From NCBI GenBank assembly GCA_016931935.1, contig JAFGDW010000166.1, positions 1 to 51,008 of the forward strand: a stretch of 51,008 nucleotides of DNA. The letters run 5' to 3'. The position numbers and the translations under genes were made by a program. The stretch comes from Candidatus Zhuqueibacterota bacterium. GTDB taxonomy: Bacteria; Zhuqueibacterota; Zhuqueibacteria; Thermofontimicrobiales; Thiofontviventaceae. Below the pieces are notes generated by a model. It did not search any database, was not told the DNA's origin, and saw nothing but the letters and a program-made list of their open reading frames with translations. Shown one piece after another: positions 36,421 to 47,236 of this stretch; within the stretch, counting starts at the first letter, position 1, and each line of letters starts with the position of its first letter.

Positions 36421-36525
36421 GGCTTTCCTCAGATTCTTGGATTTGACCTTAACTTAATGGCATTGATTTGTTATTTGATGATTGAATCTTGGAATTTTTG
36501 ATGATAACAGCATAATTCATTTATT

Positions 36526-38043
36526 TTACTCCAATTGACTCTTTAAAATCTTCCCTGATTTATTTTTTGGTAAGGAGTTACAAAATTCGAGATATTTAGG
36601 GTGCTTGAAGGTTGGTAATTTATCCTGTAAGTACAATTTTATTTCGTCTTCGCTCAGTGAATTTCCACAAACAATAAAAGCCTTAATCGCCTCTCCAAGC
36701 AGTTCATCCGGGACACCAATAACAGCAGTTTCAGTGACATATTCCAACTCAAGGATTACTTCTTCAATCTCCTTAGCGCTGATACGCTCCCCCCCTACTT
36801 TGATCATATCTTTTTTGCGTCCTACTACATACAGGAAACCGTCTTCATCCATTTTGCCCAAATCGCCGGTGTAATAAAGTCCATGCCGAAGCACGCGATT
36901 GGTTTCATCAGGATCATTCCAATAACCATTCATTATATTTGAACCGCGGGCGACAAGTTCTCCGACGTCGCCCTGATCTACTTCAATTCCGGATTCATCC
37001 GCAACAAATAAATCAACATTGGGGATGGCTTTTCCGATAGATCCCCATTTTTGTGGCAGCATATCAGGATTAAGATAAGATAAGCGCGCAGATGCTTCTG
37101 TCGCGCCATACATAATATATAATTTTGCAGGATGAAAAATATTAGCGACTTGTTTCTGTATATGCGGCGCCATAGCCCCGCCAGCTTGCGTTACATAGCG
37201 AAGCGTCGCGAATTTATATGAGTTAAGCGCTGATCGATGGAGTAGAATCATGAATGTCGATGGTACGCCCGAAAATCCTGTGATTTCTGTTTCGGCCATT
37301 GTTTTCAGAATAACATTTGGATATGCGAATCTGTTATCGATTACAACTGAACCACCAGCGTAAAAATGAGTATTAAGCAGGGATTTCCCGTAAATGTAGT
37401 AAAACGGTAAAACAACCATAATGCGATCGTCACGGGTTAGCTGTAAATATTCAATGATCGATTTTGTATTAGTTACTACATTCAAATGTGAGAGCATGAC
37501 ACCTTTCGGCTTTCCAGTGCTTCCGGATGTATAGACAATCGAAGCCAAATCAGCATCGATACAACGCACGTCAGGATTATGGAAATCATGTTCAAGTACG
37601 TCGTTAAGTGTTGTACATTCAAGATGAGCAATTGATTTTAATTCATCAATGTCATCCTGATCGATAACCATTAATTTTAATGCAGGTACGTTTGTGATTG
37701 CCTTTATTAATACCTTATAAAAACGTTGATTGGAAATGATTGCTTTCGCTCCGGAATCATTCAATAAGTAATGCAGCGAATCAACCGTTGTTTCTGTATT
37801 TAACGCAACCGTCACTGCGCCAATTTTCAAAATTGCATAATAGCATATAATATAATTGAATGAGTTTTCGTATAAGAGCGCAACACGATCACCGCGAAGA
37901 ATGCCCTGTCGTTTTAAATAATTGCCCAAACTGTTCGAGAGCGCATCAATATCTCCGTACGTCATCCACCTATTGCAATACCAAACAGCATTTTTTTCAG
38001 GATGTATTTGTGCTGAATTTTTGATTAAGTTGTGAATGTTCAT
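36526..38043 (-). CDS. Acyl-CoA ligase (AMP-forming), exosortase-associated type
   Basis: This 505-aa adenylate-forming enzyme has the ATP-binding loop YTSGSTGKPKGV, the YGATEAS core motif, the hinge YYTGDLGKMDEDGFLYVVGR and a C-terminal catalytic Lys in NKSGKILKSQL. It activates a carboxylic acid as acyl-AMP and would load CoA or, more likely here, the acyl carrier protein encoded 116 bp upstream. This ligase/ACP pair is a known companion of exosortase-A-type loci. No clear ribosome site precedes the ATG. Confidence 0.9.
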   Translation of the reverse strand: MNIHNLIKNSAQIHPEKNAVWYCNRWMTYGDIDALSNSLGNYLKRQGILRGDRVALLYENSFNYIICYYAILKIGAVTVALNTETTVDSLHYLLNDSGAKAIISNQRFYKVLIKAITNVPALKLMVIDQDDIDELKSIAHLECTTLNDVLEHDFHNPDVRCIDADLASIVYTSGSTGKPKGVMLSHLNVVTNTKSIIEYLQLTRDDRIMVVLPFYYIYGKSLLNTHFYAGGSVVIDNRFAYPNVILKTMAETEITGFSGVPSTFMILLHRSALNSYKFATLRYVTQAGGAMAPHIQKQVANIFHPAKLYIMYGATEASARLSYLNPDMLPQKWGSIGKAIPNVDLFVADESGIEVDQGDVGELVARGSNIMNGYWNDPDETNRVLRHGLYYTGDLGKMDEDGFLYVVGRKKDMIKVGGERISAKEIEEVILELEYVTETAVIGVPDELLGEAIKAFIVCGNSLSEDEIKLYLQDKLPTFKHPKYLEFCNSLPKNKSGKILKSQLE

Positions 38044-38159
38044 GGATTATTAAGCAATTAGCCTTTGGCTGTCAGCGTTCAGTATCCTAACCCTGGGCTT
38101 TGTTATGTAACACCATAGTTTAGAATAACTCAGGTAACAAACAGTGAACCGTATAGGTA

Positions 38160-38417
38160 TTAGGCAGCTTCTGCCGCTTTCATTTTTGTATTTATGAATT
38201 GAGTAATATTATTCACGGAATCAAGATTTTCTGGGATTAGTTCATCATCTTCAAAATGAATATCAAATGACTCTTCAATAAAGGTGACAAGCTCCAACAC
38301 ACCGGTCGAATCAATAATACCGGTGTCGAGAAATGATTGATCATTAGTAATATCGGCATTACTATTTCCGAACAGGAAATTATCTTTGACATATTGACGA
38401 ATTTGGTCGTGAATCAT
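38160..38417 (-). CDS. Acyl carrier protein
   Basis: This 85-aa acidic, all-helical protein has the phosphopantetheine site Ser37 in IIDSTGVLEL. The DST motif instead of the usual DSL marks a specialised carrier rather than the fatty-acid AcpP. It precedes the acyl-CoA ligase gene, so the two probably form a loading pair. GGAG lies about 10 nt before the start. Confidence 0.9.
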   Translation of the reverse strand: MIHDQIRQYVKDNFLFGNSNADITNDQSFLDTGIIDSTGVLELVTFIEESFDIHFEDDELIPENLDSVNNITQFINTKMKAAEAA

Positions 38418-39293
38418 AATGGCCGCTCCTACTCATATAGAAAGATTTAAAGTGAAATTTGTAAGGGCATAAATTAAATCATTTGATGGGTATCATTTTT
38501 GTATTTACTAAAGAATCGGTATTTTCAGGATTATATTAATAAAAATAATATGGAACATACGGGCAAAATACACATATTGCAGAATTATCACCTGAAATCG
38601 TAGGAAATTAGATAAACGTTACTCTGTTGATATATTAAGGGATTGTCAGGTATGGGTTTGGAGTACAGCTTCAGCTTGTGCCGGGTTTGTCAGAAGTTAA
38701 GTTCAATACTCAGACTGAAAGCAAATTGGTTGCTCTATAAATATCATCATTTCGTAACGGACATTACTTAGCAAAGCTTATATAGTCGATGATTGCTTTT
38801 AAACATTGACATCCGATACCTGGTCCAGTCTTCTTTGTTTTTTTTAATGAAATAAGACTGGGAATCATGATGCTGTTACAATTGAATCAGCGCCCCTATT
38901 CATCGGGGTAATTCAACATAGCCTCGGCGTTTTGCTGCTTCAGCAGTTTTAACATAGCCCAGTAGCAAATTCGAATATAATTTGCTATTTTAGAGAAAGA
39001 ATCAACTTGCTAGTTTTTCCCGGATGCGTGCACTTGGCTGTAATAAGTCGCCTCGTTGATATTGCCAAATCTCCCGTGTACAGTCCCGCCTTGAGGGATT
39101 GGTAATGATAAACTTTGAAATAAAAGAAACTAAGGTCTATTATGAAAAACACAATAGACTCCGTATAAGTCAAGGATTAGCGATAGCATCGCATAGAGCG
39201 ATACTATCGCCATCAAATTCACCATTAACGTTTCACTATTAACTTTTCACAATTCAAAATCGTCTCACTTCTCACGTCTGCCATCTCACATTT
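38418..39293. other. 876-bp gene-poor region with hairpin repeats
   Basis: No credible gene is present. The right end holds two inverted repeats: GTCTATT/AATAGAC (39135-39141 with 39153-39159) and GCGATAG/CTATCGC (39180-39186 with 39204-39210). A similar pair of elements occurs near 50725-50815. The region separates the exosortase-linked genes from the AddA-like gene and looks like accumulated repeat debris. Confidence 0.5.
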
Positions 39294-42200
39294 TTATTCA
39301 AACGGAAACTCTGTCCTTAACTCTTCTTCAAAATTGAGAATACTCTGATTTTCATCAAACAAGCGATACGGGATAACGAGATGATCTCCTGATCTGTTGC
39401 TCAATAAAATAGTTCCCATCGGACCATCAATGGCGATTTTTAACCCCAGAATTTTACTCGTCCAATCCATCCAGTTTCTGAGCTGGTTGATTGGTGTAGC
39501 AATTTCGGTTTCCAGCGATCGTTCCGTTCGTTTTTTGAGTTGCCCAACCAGCACAAGATGATCCATTGCCCGGGTTGCAGCAACATAATACAAACGTTTG
39601 CGCTCGGCAATGATTTTTTCACGATTGCGCCGCTCAATAATTTTCTTGATCAGTGTAGGGGTTGACTCATAGTCATGCTCGGGATCGGGTATATCAAGAC
39701 CAATCTCAAACGTAGCCGTTCGGAACATGGTTCCGTCCTGCCCAATTTCCAGAGTGGTTGTCACATCATCAAAGCGCAGGGTTTCGTTTTCGCCGAAGTT
39801 AAATGATGCGTTCAAATCCGGCACGAACACCATCGGGAATTCCAGTCCTTTGGATTGATGAACGGTCATCAGTTGTACAGAGCCTCCCAACACAATATCG
39901 ACATCGGCCTCACCTTCGTCTTCCACGTTATCGATCCGCTCATTTAGCCAGGCAACAAACGTGCTGAAATCTTCCTGATCATTCATTGTTGCTTCCCGGG
40001 CTCTGTCACACAACTTTTCGATATTGGACAATGCTTGTTCCCCCCGATTACCGCGAGCTAAAGTAGCAAAGTAACCACCTTCATCGAGTACAAACCGTAT
40101 AAAATCAATTAAAGGCAAGCGACGACAAACATCCAACCACCGGGACAGCAATTTATGTGCATCGATTAACGCGCGATAGTCAATATCTGAGAATAATTTT
40201 TTGCTGTCATGGTCGGTCGATTTTGCGAGAAGACAAAGCTTTTCCCATAAAGAATCACTATCTGTCTGTCTGGTCAACAAATAGCACGCTTCATCAGAAA
40301 CATGGGCAACAGGCGAGCGCAGAAAGCCAGCCAGGTAGATCGAATTGTCCGGATCGTCCAAAAAACCGAGTAAATTGCCAAGATCGACAACCTCCTGGCG
40401 CTGGAAAAATCCCCGGCCCCGGACAACGATAAAATCAATGTTTTCCCGTCGCAGCGCTTCTTCATACACTTTTAATTTTGTCCGGCGATTGAGCAGGATG
40501 GCAATTGCCGGTTTACGGGCAGCAGCCTGTTGCCGGACATGGTCGTACAATGGATTATCGCCGGCAAGCACGTCTTTAATTTTGGAAGCAATTAAATGTG
40601 CTTCTTTGGTGTGCATATCAATATCTTCAATTTGTGATGGAATCTGTAATGAATCATCCGCATTATCGTCACGATCGACCAGCAGAAGCTCCACACTCCC
40701 CTTGCGGCGGTTTCCCGAACACACAAGCCTTTGCGGGCGGGCTTCGAAATCTTCGTAATACTCCTGTCCCATCAACTGTTCGAAAAACAGATTAAAAAAC
40801 TGGATCGGTTCAGCCGCGGAGCGAAAATTGTCGCTAAATATGACTTCTCCTGACTTCACGAACTGGTCATCCTGACAATTGACTTGATATTCCTGCTGGT
40901 AATCCTTTTCCACATCTTCTGTCGGCAGCAGCGAAAATGGCCGTGTATGCGTCCCCCGTTCCTGGTTGCTCGATTTTAATTCCTTTCGGACTTTTCCGAA
41001 CAGACTGACATCGCCGCCACGGAAGGAATAAATTGCCTGTTTTTCATCGCCAACAATAAACAGGCGATCACCAAACAGCTTCCCCTGCTCATCAGATGCG
41101 ATTAACTTCACGATATCCCACTGAATTGAATTTGTATCCTGAAATTCATCGACCATAATATAAAGATAATTCTCGCGCAGCTCATTCAAAATATGTTTGT
41201 GGCGTTCATTGTGTAGCAGCGTTAGTACTTTTAATTGCAGATCCTGAAAATCGAGATAATGTTCCTTTTCTTTTTCGTCACGATAGCTGTTCAGGCAGGC
41301 AATTGCCACATGTGCCAGCGCTTTACATACCTGAAAACCATCTTCTTCAACAGCCTGGTTAATTTCAAAATCAGCCAATTGAGCTGCTTTTATTAAGTTT
41401 CGAATAGCGTTGAACGCAATCCGCAACCGTTTGAGATTAGCGGGATTCTCCTTCCAGGCCTTTGCATTCGATCCGATGAGATTGCATGCTTCATTGATTC
41501 GATTTACACAATCTATCACTGGGGCCGGATCAAAATCATCGGAACGTGCTGTTAAAAACAGTGATTGTAGTTCCGGAAGTAAATTAAACAATTCAAGCCG
41601 TCGCAGGCTCAGTTTGGATGTGTCATCCGGAGGATCAGGGAGCGCTTCATCCAATTTGTTTAGCAAATCATAAATAATTTCCGGCTGAAGACTGAGTTTA
41701 TTGCAAATTTCCCGAAGTACATTACGTTGGTAAACAACCAGACGCTCATAAAAATCAATCCATTCCATCGGCTGTATTTCGCGCAACCAGGGGCCAACAT
41801 CTTCCCGTCGTTGAATGATCGCATACACAGCGTTGATTATCGCTCCCTTTGTCCATTCACGATTCAAAATCACTAAATCGGGATGATCTTTTTGGGATGC
41901 CAGCTCATTGATTGTACGATCGATGACCCGCCGCAAAAAGAAAATTTTGTCGGTTTCATCCATCACCCGAAAATAGGGATCAATATTCGCTTCGATTGGG
42001 TATTCACGCAATAAACCGGCACAGAATGCATGAAATGTGCTGATGCGATTTTTCAGGAAGTCATCACGCAATTTCTTGAAATGTTCATCCCGCGAATGTC
42101 CGATCACTTTGTCGATTGCTGTATAGACACGTTCTTTCATTTCGATGGCTGCTTTGTCGGTAAACGTTACAACCATCATGCGATTCAGGGTGAGTTTTTC

Positions 42201-42338
42201 TTCTTTTAATATTTTGATGATCCGCCGCGTGAGTACCGCGGTTTTTCCGGCGCCCGCGCCAGCGGAAACGGCCATATTTCTAGCGGTGTCGGTAGCCAGA
42301 TGTTGAAATAAGGTTGGATAGAATTTAGTGGATGACAT
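39294..42338 (-). CDS. AddA/UvrD-like ATP-dependent helicase lacking the nuclease domain
   Basis: This 1014-aa superfamily 1A helicase has a Walker A loop GAGAGKT near residue 30, motif II in DEFQDTNS near 398, MTVHQSKGLEFP and a motif VI YYVAATRAMDHL near 923. The sequence MMVVTFTDKAAIEMKERV (motif Ia) fits AddA. Family members are about 1200 aa with a C-terminal PD-(D/E)xK nuclease. Here the protein ends about 70 residues after motif VI, and no nuclease residues are seen. The partner AddB-like gene lies upstream across a 783-bp gap. The pair would process double-strand DNA ends for recombination. Confidence 0.88.
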   Translation of the reverse strand: MSSTKFYPTLFQHLATDTARNMAVSAGAGAGKTAVLTRRIIKILKEEKLTLNRMMVVTFTDKAAIEMKERVYTAIDKVIGHSRDEHFKKLRDDFLKNRISTFHAFCAGLLREYPIEANIDPYFRVMDETDKIFFLRRVIDRTINELASQKDHPDLVILNREWTKGAIINAVYAIIQRREDVGPWLREIQPMEWIDFYERLVVYQRNVLREICNKLSLQPEIIYDLLNKLDEALPDPPDDTSKLSLRRLELFNLLPELQSLFLTARSDDFDPAPVIDCVNRINEACNLIGSNAKAWKENPANLKRLRIAFNAIRNLIKAAQLADFEINQAVEEDGFQVCKALAHVAIACLNSYRDEKEKEHYLDFQDLQLKVLTLLHNERHKHILNELRENYLYIMVDEFQDTNSIQWDIVKLIASDEQGKLFGDRLFIVGDEKQAIYSFRGGDVSLFGKVRKELKSSNQERGTHTRPFSLLPTEDVEKDYQQEYQVNCQDDQFVKSGEVIFSDNFRSAAEPIQFFNLFFEQLMGQEYYEDFEARPQRLVCSGNRRKGSVELLLVDRDDNADDSLQIPSQIEDIDMHTKEAHLIASKIKDVLAGDNPLYDHVRQQAAARKPAIAILLNRRTKLKVYEEALRRENIDFIVVRGRGFFQRQEVVDLGNLLGFLDDPDNSIYLAGFLRSPVAHVSDEACYLLTRQTDSDSLWEKLCLLAKSTDHDSKKLFSDIDYRALIDAHKLLSRWLDVCRRLPLIDFIRFVLDEGGYFATLARGNRGEQALSNIEKLCDRAREATMNDQEDFSTFVAWLNERIDNVEDEGEADVDIVLGGSVQLMTVHQSKGLEFPMVFVPDLNASFNFGENETLRFDDVTTTLEIGQDGTMFRTATFEIGLDIPDPEHDYESTPTLIKKIIERRNREKIIAERKRLYYVAATRAMDHLVLVGQLKKRTERSLETEIATPINQLRNWMDWTSKILGLKIAIDGPMGTILLSNRSGDHLVIPYRLFDENQSILNFEEELRTEFPFE

Positions 42339-43121
42339 GAATGAAATTTCCTATGATCAATTAAATGCCAGCAAAGAGCAGAGCGCAAAGCGCATAGTGA
42401 AAAAATATCGTGACATGCTTAAAATAGCGTGTTATTGGATGTAATCCCCTAGTCCCTTCCTTGCGAAGGAAGGGACTAAGGGAAGGTCGAAAAATAAAAT
42501 TCAAAAGGCACGTTGAAAACTAATTATTGTTAATCCCCAACAGGGATTTAATTTTTATCTGCTCTCCTTCTACAAGAATGCTTCCTCTACGGGGAAATTA
42601 TCTCCCATCCGCGGAGTGGATAAATTATTGTAGCAAGTTTTTGACACAAGGCGCGAACCATGTAGTGGTTCAATAAATTTGCAGGAAATGGTTAGCTATT
42701 TTTCATTCTACGTCACGATTTTCACAGGCGTTTGGAAAGTGAACGAGCTACGTACTTTTATTTGATTAAATTCCACCTATATTTCCAAGGCTCAAGCATC
42801 CGTGTGGATGTAGAAGTGCGTAGCACGTTATAACACCTTAGAAACGGCGTCATAATAGCCACCCTCAGGCTACGTACAAACGAATTGAACCCTACTTTAT
42901 CACTCGTACATTAATGAGTGCGTTGATTTAGTCTATGCCGTCATTGGTTATATGCAATATATTGACAATTAAAGTGCTTGACTTTTTACATAATAGGAAT
43001 GACAACTTGTAGAATCAATTAAATTCAATATACCAGGTAATATTTGGTCTTTTGATGCAGCCCCGGAACTATGTAATCTTTAGTTTGCCACGCGCTCTGT
43101 ACTATGCCCTCTGCATACATT
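42339..43121. other. 783-bp intergenic region between the AddB- and AddA-like genes
   Basis: No credible gene is found. It contains the palindrome at 42447-42482, a copy of the dispersed 18-bp repeat at 42910-42927 and scattered short inverted repeats. The gap makes direct co-transcription of the two helicase subunits less certain. Confidence 0.45.
42447..42482. repeat. Long palindromic repeat
   Basis: TAGTCCCTTCCTT pairs exactly with AAGGAAGGGACTA around a 3-nt GCG loop, and the CCC/GGG flanks extend the stem past one bulge. No T tract follows on either strand. It looks like a REP- or MITE-type palindrome rather than a terminator. Confidence 0.65.
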
Positions 43122-46100
43122 CTACTCTACCAATCGCCGTAATGGCACATAATGATCTTTTTTATCAATTTGCGAATAGAGCTTGTCCAGGCGCAACTGT
43201 TCCTTCCGGCAGATACGCCAGAAGTGACAATTCGGGCAGATTTGATCTTTCATTGCGCTGACAGTCAAGTGAAAACGTCCACGTTGAATCAAATTATGAA
43301 TATGATTAACACGGTCCTGTGCCTGATTTAATTCCTGCTGAAGATTTGCATACGGTAAAAACCCAAACTTGCGTTGTGCCGAATAGATCGGCGTTTCGTC
43401 GCTTACTTTTTCTTTACGGGTTGCCTGCAAATCCTGGAGTGCAAAATAACCACCACGCTTAATATTCCGATAGGTTTTGACAAGATAAGTCCCCGCTCCA
43501 ACTGCCTCTCCCTGTACCTGATTGTGGGAAACATAATCTCGAAGTGCCAGAATTTGCAATGGTAATTTAAATTTAAGGCCTTTGCCAATACCTTCAACAT
43601 CACCCAAATCCGCAATACTGTAGTTGTAGAGTATTAAATATTTTCCATCTTTGGTTCGGTCGACGCGATCAATTGTTAGTTTCAAAGAGATCACCTGGTC
43701 TTGATTCGTGGTAATATTGATTCCCGATTCGATTTTAGCCAGGAAGGGATTAAGCATGTCGGGTTTTGTTTGTTCAAATCTCAAAAACGCTGCCAGGTAA
43801 CCGGGACGCTTGCCACGTGCCTGAGTTTGTTCCAATCCTGCCAGCAGGGAACCTTTAAACCGATGGTTAAATAAGTCATCCTTTTCGTGCAGCATCCCGT
43901 CAACGGCTACACTTGCAATATCTTTCAGGACGGTATAACTTTCATCATTTATTTCACCCGCATCTACCATCGCGCTGCTAAATTCGGTAAGAATATGCTG
44001 CATTAATTTCCCACGTTCGGTTGTATCGGGATGATAATCCGTGATATACTCGGGTTTCAGACTCATCATATCATCAAACAAAAACCGCATCGGACAGCCG
44101 GCATAGCGTTCCAGATTTTCAATTGTTATCGCAACGAATTCATGCACATGCTTTTTAATCGCCGCCTGCACAATTTCTGATTGAAGCAAGCCATCACATT
44201 TGGAAAATTGATCGATCCGGCTGCGCAGACCATCACATGTAAAAATCTGACTTAGACGGCTAATAAATTCATTCGGAAATTCATGTACGACCGGTTTCAC
44301 GCTATTTAAATTGGCATCGACATTCCGGGCAATAAATTCGATTTTTTCACGGTTCGAGTAACGCTGTGTGTTAGCAGTATCCGATTGAATAATATCAATC
44401 CCGTCAAAGCATTTCCGGACTTCAGCAATAAACGGAGAAGTCAATAAACGCTTGCCACCATCCGACATCGGATACGACATAATGAGCGTATCGGGCGTTG
44501 ACGCGATTAGCTGATACAATGCATGGCGATCCCTGTCAACATTGCTTAATGCATCCGAAAGATACTGGCCTTCACTTTTGGGTTGCAGAAAATTAAACGG
44601 GTCCTGCGCCGGGAAATCACCATCAACAAGCCCGCCGAGAATTGTTACAGGACATGATGTTAATGGCGGAGCCACTGAATTTAGAATCGTAATTCCAGCA
44701 GCGTCCGTGTGAGCAATACCGTTTTCCGGATCACTCATCAGCCGCGTAAACGTAAGCGCCATATCGCTTAGTGGGAATTTCCCATCCGCTTCCCGGGATA
44801 ATGCCGCGTATTGAAGCTCAAGCCGATCACATATGCGCCGAATCCCGGCCAGTACTGCCTGTTCGCATTCAACCAGGGCGCGAATATCCGCGTCACTGGA
44901 CTGAGCTGTATTATCAATACATTGTTTTATTTGGAATTGATCGATAAGTTTATCGATCGCTTTAGAAAATGCCGATGCCCGCATCTCGCCTCGGAATACG
45001 TATAGCGCACGCTCCGCCTGAGAAAGTACATAATAATCCAAAATAATTTCCAGTGATCGCCGCCGTCGCACCTGATCATCATGGGCAAATTTCAAACTAA
45101 AATAGATGAGCGCCAGGTTTAATGGATGCAGTTTTTCGGTGGATCGGATGACGGCTCCGGCTTTTTTCTGAAGTGAATGTAATTTATTATAATTCAATTT
45201 GACTGAACGATTCCCTGTCAAAAGGTGAGATATTTCGTCGTAGATAGTCGGATTGATTTTTTCCAGGAATTTCCGAATTTGATCATCCGTTGCCTGACAG
45301 GAAAATGTTATGTATGATGATGAAAATATTTTTTCCCGGGTCGCATACGGATTCATATCCACAGCCTGAATCACCATGTTTTTAATAAGCTGGGCCAGCG
45401 GGTAAAACGTCATTGGCGTTCCGGACGCTAACGTGAATGGAATCTGGTAACGAGGAAATACCTCATGGACCAGCGAAATATATGCTTGTTGGGGAAAAAT
45501 CAGGCGTATTTGATCAAATGACATACCGGAATCGTTGAGCTGGCGAATAATGCGGGCAAGCGTTATTATTTCAGCAAACCGGTCGTTGGACTGCATCAAC
45601 CTGATGCTTACTTCCTTCGGATTTAGCAATTGCTTTTTGTCATCCTGAAATATCAATTCGGATAATAATTCCATCTGTGGATTCGTCGACGTATTGTCCA
45701 GTTGGAAATACTCAATCTCATCCTTAAAAACAGACCTGGCTTTATCCAGGAAATCACTAACAGTGATTTGACATTTTGAGACACTTTCGGCAGCCTTGTC
45801 ATTGCGGCATTGAAGAAAAACACTTTGCTTAAAACGATACATCAGGTAACCAAGCAACTTGGATTCCAACATACTTAAATAGCTGAATCCAAACACGATA
45901 AGTGGAGATTCAGCATACTCCGGTAGAAATACTGCCGGGTTACCTGCCTTATGATCATCAACAAAATCAAAAACTGCCCGGCGAAAATCAAAAATATTCT
46001 CTGTCGATAACAAATTCTCCAACTCATCATGGATATTTATCAAATCTCGTTCTTTGGCGGACAATGCTTGCTTTTTAAACGCATTAAGCGTTTCCAGCAG

Positions 46101-46496
46101 ATTAATCTGGCCGTTCTCACGAAAATCGAGAATGAATTCCGTTAATGCCCGTGCATAGCCCTGGTGATACGTCTCGATATTAAGATAGCGGGTTGCACCT
46201 TTCTTTTGCTGGTCACTTTTCTCAAATATAATCGAAAGCAGCAGTTGTTCAACAGCCTGTTTGGAAAGTAGTTGTTGCTGCCCGGTTTTCGCTGAAACAT
46301 ATCGTTCAAGCAGTTCTTTAGTCGTCATGCATACATGCCCGTCAAACAGCGCCTGTATCCGCTCCGATTTCATGTGTGACGGCGCCAGGATACAGCATGT
46401 CTGCTCGGAATCAGGCAACCATGCGTGACAATTGTCAGTAAATGCTGCCCACGAAGAACCAGAATATATTTTGACACGTGGCACGCTATACTCCAT
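43122..46496 (-). CDS. AddB-like helicase/nuclease subunit, probably nuclease-inactive
   Basis: This 1124-aa protein resembles AddB/RexB. It lacks a Walker A loop (the N-terminal KIYSGSSWAAF has no GKT), as in inactivated AddB helicase domains. The C-terminal PD-(D/E)xK domain keeps the His in RGKLMQHILTEF, the IDRVD segment and the four FeS-cluster Cys (YAGCP and CPNCHFWRIC at 1087-1096). However, the catalytic DYK triplet appears as YNY in the strand after KDGKYL, losing both Asp and Lys. With the partner AddA-like subunit also lacking a nuclease, this complex may unwind but not cut. It starts at an ATG at 46496. Confidence 0.82.
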   Translation of the reverse strand: MEYSVPRVKIYSGSSWAAFTDNCHAWLPDSEQTCCILAPSHMKSERIQALFDGHVCMTTKELLERYVSAKTGQQQLLSKQAVEQLLLSIIFEKSDQQKKGATRYLNIETYHQGYARALTEFILDFRENGQINLLETLNAFKKQALSAKERDLINIHDELENLLSTENIFDFRRAVFDFVDDHKAGNPAVFLPEYAESPLIVFGFSYLSMLESKLLGYLMYRFKQSVFLQCRNDKAAESVSKCQITVSDFLDKARSVFKDEIEYFQLDNTSTNPQMELLSELIFQDDKKQLLNPKEVSIRLMQSNDRFAEIITLARIIRQLNDSGMSFDQIRLIFPQQAYISLVHEVFPRYQIPFTLASGTPMTFYPLAQLIKNMVIQAVDMNPYATREKIFSSSYITFSCQATDDQIRKFLEKINPTIYDEISHLLTGNRSVKLNYNKLHSLQKKAGAVIRSTEKLHPLNLALIYFSLKFAHDDQVRRRRSLEIILDYYVLSQAERALYVFRGEMRASAFSKAIDKLIDQFQIKQCIDNTAQSSDADIRALVECEQAVLAGIRRICDRLELQYAALSREADGKFPLSDMALTFTRLMSDPENGIAHTDAAGITILNSVAPPLTSCPVTILGGLVDGDFPAQDPFNFLQPKSEGQYLSDALSNVDRDRHALYQLIASTPDTLIMSYPMSDGGKRLLTSPFIAEVRKCFDGIDIIQSDTANTQRYSNREKIEFIARNVDANLNSVKPVVHEFPNEFISRLSQIFTCDGLRSRIDQFSKCDGLLQSEIVQAAIKKHVHEFVAITIENLERYAGCPMRFLFDDMMSLKPEYITDYHPDTTERGKLMQHILTEFSSAMVDAGEINDESYTVLKDIASVAVDGMLHEKDDLFNHRFKGSLLAGLEQTQARGKRPGYLAAFLRFEQTKPDMLNPFLAKIESGINITTNQDQVISLKLTIDRVDRTKDGKYLILYNYSIADLGDVEGIGKGLKFKLPLQILALRDYVSHNQVQGEAVGAGTYLVKTYRNIKRGGYFALQDLQATRKEKVSDETPIYSAQRKFGFLPYANLQQELNQAQDRVNHIHNLIQRGRFHLTVSAMKDQICPNCHFWRICRKEQLRLDKLYSQIDKKDHYVPLRRLVE

Positions 46497-47236
46497 TCAA
46501 GTTTTGAAATATCTGAATTGAGCTATTGGCGATTAGCATTCTGCTATTCACAAAATAAACTAACGAACAGCCAAATACAAATGGCCAATTGCCGCTTTTA
46601 AACGATAGAATAACTACATTCTTTTAATAAAAGTCAAGATATTTTTACAAAATATGAAACATCACTTTACACAATTTGAGAAATCATCACTGTAGGTGCT
46701 AACCAACAAAACCCAGAGTACTAAAAAACAGTACCCTGGGTACATAATCAAAAAATATATAAACCGCAACGCGGCTTTGCATAATCAACAATAACAATGT
46801 TTACCCTATCGCAGCAAAGCCACACGCGAAACGTTCCCGCCGATGGCGCATTTATGTCAACCTAATGCCAATAAACGGTGTGGATAAGTGATTGCTTTAT
46901 TGCTTTTGCCATAGACGCAATAATATGCTAATTGTACAAATAATGCATGTTCTCCTTTTGTTTGAGCAAAGTATATTGTTAATATCCATGCTTGTTCTTT
47001 CAAAAACTTAGCAAAACGCAAGAGGCTTAATTAACTGCTTTTACGTTCATCTCGTTCTATACAAAGAAAATCATTATTAAAGATAATATATCGATAATAC
47101 TCGTTTCTGTTCTTTGAAAATTTATTCGTTGGTCTTCCCAGCTTATTTATATCGTTCATAAAACGATGATGCAATTTTTATTCATTCGGATTAACTTAAT
47201 CATCAAGATATCAGTTAATCCATTGAAAGAATATGT
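46497..47236. other. 740-bp intergenic region left of the IS110-linked genes
   Basis: No gene is credible. Two inverted repeats are visible: ACCCAGAGTACT with AGTACCCTGGGT (46711-46722 and 46730-46741, two mismatches) and GGCTTTGC with GCAAAGCC (46773-46780 and 46814-46821). These may be part of, or remnants of, mobile-element ends. Confidence 0.45.

Noticed and set aside
38985..39173. 62-codon minus-strand frame beyond the end of the AddA-like gene, considered as a remnant of its missing nuclease domain
   Set aside because: It shows no PD-(D/E)xK motif, overlaps repeat-like hairpins and has an unusual composition.
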